64,000 nucleotides of DNA from Asterias amurensis (taxonomy: Eukaryota; Echinodermata; Asteroidea; Forcipulatida; Asteriidae). Positions 59,901 through 64,000 of the stretch are shown in pieces (position 1 is the first letter of the stretch; the number at the start of each line of letters is the position of its first letter). The translations under genes and the position numbers were made by a program. Under the pieces are notes generated by a model. The model did no database searches. It was not told the DNA's origin and was given only the letters and a program-made list of their open reading frames with translations. The stretch lies in NCBI RefSeq assembly GCF_032118995.1, contig NC_092652.1, positions 24,045,044-24,109,043 of the forward strand, given 5' to 3'.

Positions 59901-62900
59901 GGGCAAATTACTAGCAGCATTTTGCATGGATTTAAATTTGGCAAATACTTCAAAAATGAATGACCATTAAAAAAATTTATAGAAAAATCACACCTATGAA
60001 CAAATGTTGAACTTTTCCCCATTACAGGATGTTTAATCACTCTTTGATCACTCAATAATAATTCTGTTCATGTGGCTTCATTTTGAATTGATTGGCTGAA
60101 AAATGCAATATGTGTTTGGCTTTATACATTAGGTGTGGGGTTTTGAGATTGGTCTGCATTTTGGTAATTAATGAAAGTGGATTGGTCTTAAAAAAAAACA
60201 ATTTTAAGCCTCTGAGTTCTATGCGACAAAAACTGTCTGTCGTGAGCAATTTTTGAAAAATTTGGCAGATCTACTTGTCATCTGATATGTCTTACATGGG
60301 TTAAAGAATATAGTTGTGACATTGTGGCTATGGTAACAATGCTTGTATTCGTGTCAGACTTTAACACTATTTACGCATGTATACCACTATTGAGACAGAA
60401 TGTGGCACTAACTCATGGAGAAAAAGCTTTTGAACAAAACGCACAATTGGAAATGCTGATATTGATATTTGTGTGAGATTGTATTTTGTACAAAGGAAAT
60501 ATTGCCTTCTTGCATTTGAATCGCGTCGCTATGTAACCACTGCTCAGATCGTGATTGGGCAGGATCATCTTGCTCAGAAAATGTATTTCAGTCAGTGTGT
60601 TCGATCAGTTTGGTTTGGTCAGTCAGTTTGTTTGATTTATAGACACAAGTCTTGAAGTCTATCACTGATGCAAAGTACATGTACACTATTGGCTAGACTT
60701 GTCCCCTGTCTTTATCTGCAAGGATAAAAACAGTTATTGGCTTTATATGCAAACACATTTACGTCGAATTTAACTGCAAATCTAGTTTGGTGTATGTATG
60801 TGGCTGTTTACCGGTTGTGATTCAGTAACAAAATCGTTCTCAAAACAATTTGATGATAAGAACAAGATTGTTAATATTAACAACAACCACCCAAGAGAAA
60901 TAACAGTAAATAATTAGGAATTTTTTTTTATATAGATCTTCAAGAATGAAGTTGAAGGTTGGGGTTGCCAAAAAGCCAGTTTCCACAAAAGTCCAACCGA
61001 TGAATCAATCTTAATTGCTAAGCAAAGTGTGATGTCACAATGCAAGTCACCATGGTGATATTGGCAACTCATGTCAAGCTTTAACTTTTTTCCGCTTCGT
61101 GAATTCCAGTCCAAGTACTAACAAAGTCTGATTTGTACGAAGGTTTTTAAACATTCCTTTGTAACTCCCGTCCACATTATCTTTTTTCCCATCCCATGCC
61201 AAACACAGATATTGAGTCATGGATGAACGAGGTACCAGTCTGTCCGTCATGTAATAGTGATTTGATAGTTGAGTTGGAGAGCCCGATGCCCAACAGCAAT
61301 CACACGTCGACCGTGAACACTCCCGTTGGTTCACTCAACTCAGGGGATATGAATTTGAAACCCATGGCAACCTCGTCTCCCTGGAAACTAAGGTAGGCAC
61401 ACTTGCAAAAACTACTTCTTCTTAAATAATAAAAATACAGACTTTTTTTAATTCAGACATTTGAAAGTCTGTAGTATTTTTCTCACAATAAAAGAAGTTA
61501 TACTCTTTGATCTACTTCATTATAGCATTGGGGAAACTGTTCGCAAAAGTTCTGTGTAACCTATAACTCTAGGGGTTATTGTACCTTCTAAGATCTGGGC
61601 CCAATTTCATAGTGCTGCTAAGCACAAAAAGTTTGCTTAGCTTAAAATTTTTTCCCTTGATAAAAACAGGATTACCAACCCAATTTCCTGGTGATTTTCA
61701 GGACAAGCAAATAACAGCCGAATACCAGTAACAAGCAACATGCAACAAATGAACATTTTGTTGGTAATCCTGTTATTATCAAGGATGAAATTTCATGCTA
61801 AGCAAATTTTTGTGCTTAGCAGCTCTATGAAATTGGGCCCTGGATCCCAGTTTCAGCGATTTTTGTCAGCAATGACTCTCACCCCAGATAATACATTGTA
61901 GTATATCAGGCAATAATATGCCACTCTATGCAATATATGAAGCAATTTGTTACAAAAATGTCCGTTCAAACAAGGGAGTCTTTCAAAGTCCCTTGCAATT
62001 CAGAACAGAGTCAGCTTGGCAAATCATTCCATAATGAAGGTGCAATAAAGTTGAAGGCTTTCTGATCATAGACTTTTGTAGAAACAGTAGTTAGCATCAG
62101 TAAGGATTTGGTGTTCATGTTGAAACGATGTGGTAATAAATAGGTATACACATTCAAACCGGGCACCTATAACAAAAGAGGACAATCGAGTCCACGGTTC
62201 TGGAAAGGTCCACAGTTGGAGAACATGTACAAAACCATTGGGAGCTGTTGCAAAAAAGTTAGAGTATAAACAAAAGAGGGACAATAGGAGGTCCATGGTT
62301 GCAGGCGTATACACACTTGTGTAAGTGAGTCAAAGCTAAGCAATAACGGCACGAAATTTCTTTTTCTCCACTCCAGGGATAAAGAGGCATTATTTGTGTC
62401 GTCAACCGAGAAGAGCAGAAGTGGCTCCTCCACAGAATACCACAGTGCCAATGATTCGCTGTCGTCAAGTCCAGCTCAGACCCTGGTGGCAAGACCTAGT
62501 GTGACCTCTTCATCGTCTGGTACGTCTACCCTCTTCAACAGCTGCGTAAAGTTATCATCTCCTAAGCACAGTCAGCATGAACTCACCTCGGAAGAGATAA
62601 GTAGGAATGAGATGAGTTCAGTGCAGTCTATCAACGATGGGCGGAGTAACGTGAGCAGCTTTGCCCTTCCTGACGCGACGGTTAAGCTTAACAGAGGAGA
62701 CGAGACTAACCCGCTGGACAACATGTCATCCTATGAACATGAGAAACTCCGCGAACTCCTCCAGGAAAATATCGCCCCGTTCAGCCAGAAATATTCCCTG
62801 GTGCCCTCGGATATCCTGGAGGGTGTGATAAGCGACGATCCCTCGGGAACCAGCACTCCTAGGTTAGAAGAGACATCTAATGCATCCCAAACAAAAGATG

Positions 62901-63922
62901 CGAGAAATTTTGTCAGTTATGGCGATGAGAGTAAGGGGAATAAATCTGAGACTCTGCCAATGAGAACTAACGGGATTAGTGGACCCTACAGTGAGGACGA
63001 TATAGTGATACTACCGGCCGAGAAAGTAAACAATGACGCGCATGATACTGTTGGCTATAACGACTCGAACAATGCCATCCAGGATGCACCATCTTTTGAC
63101 TCGACTAACGTCGGACGGGCAGGTAGCACGGACAGCGAGATCGCCGTACTGCGGAGCATGAGCATCGATGCGGTCAGCATTACGTCAGACTGTGTATTCG
63201 ACTCGAGCCTAAACGCTGCGCAGAGCAATCTTGCCAATGCACTGAGCGACGCAGCCAGCAGACTTGAAATTAGTAGCTCATCGAAAGCGTCGTTGGAGTC
63301 GTCCTGCAATCTTGAGAACTCCGGTAAATATTCCTCGTCTCCCGGCGATAACATCTACAGGGATACTCTTGCCACGGGAGATCTAGTTAAGACTAAAGGA
63401 CAAACCTCTTTGAGTAAGGAGAGCTCAATGAGTGTTTCGTTTGAGGCGAGTGGTAGCGTCGCCGTACCGAGAAAACATTCCATGATTGACGTCAGAGATG
63501 GTGACTTTAGTAATGTAGACCATCGGTTGAAACTTTACTTCTCGATGTCACTGTTTGGGAGTAAGGAAGAGCTTGCATGTATGACTAAGGTAAGTCAACC
63601 CTCTTACTGTGTGACCATTAATTTCATCCCCAATGGTTGGGATTAACAGCTATGTTGGAAGAGCCCCTTTACTAAATGATGGCCTTGCCCTCTAAAAAAT
63701 AAAACTCAAGGCCTGCATATGGCTCTTGCCCTTAAACCTTCTCGGTTTTATTTCCCAAACCAATGAAAAACTTAAAATCTTTAGTCTCTAGTATGAAAAT
63801 GTTTGTTTGTTTTTTCTATTTCAGTGTAGAATATTTCAATTCAGCAAATCTATGAACTTTGCCGGTCTCGTTGTGATTTCTACTCACAACATTTATATGA
63901 TGAGGATAACCAAAGAAGAAAG
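44981..63922 (+). CDS. STK11IP: Serine/threonine kinase 11-interacting protein (STK11IP/LIP1), 3' end missing
   Basis: A leucine-rich-repeat protein that binds the LKB1 (STK11) kinase (family knowledge). Sixteen coding exons: 44981-45038, 45558-45757, 46697-46864, 47500-47607, 47970-48041, 48516-48749, 50082-50171, 50523-50564, 52682-52922, 53239-53907, 54701-54854, 56508-56649, 57756-57945, 61209-61392, 62377-63589, 63825-63922. All phases close; about 1287 residues so far against roughly 1100 for the whole human protein. LRRs are seen as LQVLICSR, LHTLNVSYNHIDAL, LKMLDLSHNDL, LAHLNLGYNRLERVP and VNLLGNPLAF. A nuclear-basic KGKRPKGKKGSKK follows, then the conserved YGPDWLQ region. Two Cys pairs, CQCLKC (exon 13) and CPSC (exon 14), match a zinc-ribbon-like pair in the human protein. 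A long Ser-rich exon 15 precedes VDHRLKLYFSMSLFGSKEE, also conserved. The start ATG 44981 is the first in frame; the protein continues right of the window. Confidence 0.94.
45290..45412. mobile_element. Inverted-repeat element, family 6, short copy
   Basis: GGCCCAACTTCATGGCTTTGC and the inverse GCAGAGTTATGAAATTGGACCC, in the first STK11IP intron. Confidence 0.65.
48779..49004. mobile_element. Inverted-repeat element, family 6
   Basis: GGGTCCAATTTCACGGCTCTGC and GCAGAGCCATGAATTTGGGCC. It starts 30 bp after the donor of STK11IP exon 6. Confidence 0.75.
49150..49525 (+). mobile_element. TTAA-flanked foldback element, family 1, complete
   Basis: TTAAAGGCAGTGGCACTATTGG at the left and CCAATAGTGTTCAGTGTCTTTAA at the right, with both TTAA present; the central hairpin carries a few mismatches. 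Confidence 0.85.
49594..49653 (+). repeat. 20-bp tandem repeat, three units
   Basis: TCTCTAGCCACCAGGTTAGG repeated at 49594, 49614 and 49634, the third with one change. It is followed by a SINE-like box B region (GTTGTGGGTTCCTATCCCAC). Confidence 0.85.
51529..51731. mobile_element. Short element with CCATGGAGGAAGG inverted repeats
   Basis: ACCATGGAGGAAGGAAGAGA at the left and its exact inverse at the right, with TAGTA on both outer sides as a possible target duplication. The interior is richer in G+C than its surroundings. Confidence 0.75.
52036..52265. mobile_element. Inverted-repeat element, family 6, complete
   Basis: AGGGCCCAATTTCATGGCTC and the inverse GCAGAGCCATGAAATTGGGCCTT. Several inner GCTTACGGAAGC-type dyads. 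In the STK11IP intron before exon 9. Confidence 0.8.
54191..54409 (+). repeat. 110-bp tandem duplication
   Basis: Units 54191-54300 and 54301-54409 start CTAGTGGTCCATAAAGCATC and differ at a handful of positions. In the STK11IP intron between exons 10 and 11. Confidence 0.9.
55326..55430 (-). repeat. tRNA-derived SINE-like unit
   Basis: Minus-strand GGCAACCTCTGTAGTCTAG and GTGGGTTCGAATCCCACCCG are boxes A and B. Near-identical to 20330-20440, and both are followed by TTTTACCCATACACC-type text about 80 bp to the right or left. Confidence 0.55.
55757..56145 (-). mobile_element. TTAA-flanked foldback element, family 1, complete
   Basis: TTAAAGACAGTGGACACTATTGG at the left and CCAATAGTGTCCACTGCCTTTAA at the right, with both TTAA intact. 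The central dyad CGAGACCTCAAATTCTAAACTTGAGGTCTCG is near perfect. Best-preserved copy in the window. Confidence 0.9.
56241..56406. mobile_element. Short element with ATAGACCGATCCATTA ends
   Basis: The left end ATAGACCGATCCATTACG is answered by TTAATTGATCGGTGTAT. Inner ACCAATCACAGCCGCGAAA pairs with TTTCGCGGTTGTGATTGGT. Relative at 24133-24324. Confidence 0.65.
56866..57160 (+). repeat. tRNA-derived SINE
   Basis: Box B GTGAGTTCGAATCCCGGTC, body GAGCAAGACACTTCACTCAG, 3' GGCTATATAAGAAGCCAC followed by (ATT)n. Relative of 21309-21712. Confidence 0.7.
57264..57513. mobile_element. Inverted-repeat element, family 4, complete
   Basis: CTGGGCCCAATTTCATTGAG with its inverse ATGAAATTGGGCCCTGG; subterminal CTTAGCATGAAATTTCTTCC is also mirrored. 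In an STK11IP intron. Confidence 0.85.
58710..59100. mobile_element. TTAA-flanked foldback element, family 3
   Basis: TTAAAGGAACACATTGCCTT to the inverse AAGGCAACGTGTTCCTTTAA. The central palindrome CGGTCGGCCATTTATGAGAG/inverse has a few mismatches. Second copy of the 18408-18798 family. Confidence 0.85.
59227..59598 (+). mobile_element. TTAA-type foldback element, family 2
   Basis: TTAGAGCCATTGGACACTTTCGG at the left (TTAG, one change) and CCGAAAGTGTCCAATGGCTTTAA at the right. Confidence 0.85.
61595..61843. mobile_element. Inverted-repeat element, family 4, complete
   Basis: CTGGGCCCAATTTCATAGTG and the inverse ending TGAAATTGGGCCCTGG. In the STK11IP intron between exons 14 and 15. Confidence 0.85.
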
Positions 63923-64000
63923 GTAATAAAATTTAATGTTTAATTGAATCCCTTGTGGTTTATTATGTGATATATTGTTTAATATTGGTCTAATTTATAT

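Overview
This is a 64 kb piece of an animal nuclear genome: AT-rich, with small exons, GT-AG introns and many short transposon relics. The genes are bilaterian housekeeping genes (HAT1, RSU1, a HIG1-domain gene, STK11IP) plus a PAPS-type sulfotransferase-like gene. The repeat load (TTAA-flanked foldback elements, tRNA-headed SINEs) and the gene set suggest a marine invertebrate deuterostome, most likely an echinoderm such as a sea star. The species call is an inference; no mitochondrial or rRNA marker is present.

Layout. (1) 165-3056 (+): the last five coding exons of HAT1, a histone acetyltransferase, with the 5' part outside the window. (2) About 16.2 kb down to 5.2 kb (-): a spliced, apparently mostly non-coding transcription unit, convergent with HAT1 and divergent from RSU1. 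Its introns carry seven related 204-240 nt elements. Each begins with TGATGA, ends with CTGA and is closed by a short complementary stem that differs between subtypes. I read these as unusually long box C/D-type small RNAs in a tandemly duplicated host gene. One early exon holds a complete 55-codon ORF of unknown identity. (3) 16563-23413 (+): complete eight-exon RSU1 (276 aa). (4) 23.4-32.6 kb: repeats and no gene that I can support. (5) 39393 to 32598 (-): a two-coding-exon HIG1-domain gene (99 aa, HIGD1A-like). Its 6.5 kb intron contains, on the opposite strand, a sulfotransferase-like gene with an uninterrupted CDS (37241-38113, 290 aa). (6) 44981 to the right edge (+): STK11IP (LKB1-interacting protein), 16 coding exons seen, about 1287 residues, with the 3' end outside the window.

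The genes do not form a pathway; this is an ordinary gene neighbourhood. HAT1 acetylates new histones, RSU1 acts at integrin adhesions, HIGD1 proteins act in the mitochondrial inner membrane and STK11IP binds the LKB1 kinase. The accessory content is large: at least nine families of short inverted-repeat elements, two of them seen nested inside others, plus SINE-like tRNA-derived pieces. No transposase or reverse transcriptase ORF was recognised, so all of these look non-autonomous.

The most interesting item is the intronic array of long C/D-like RNAs between 5.6 and 12.3 kb. All exon boundaries were read by eye from splice consensus, reading-frame phase and remembered homologues, without alignment software.
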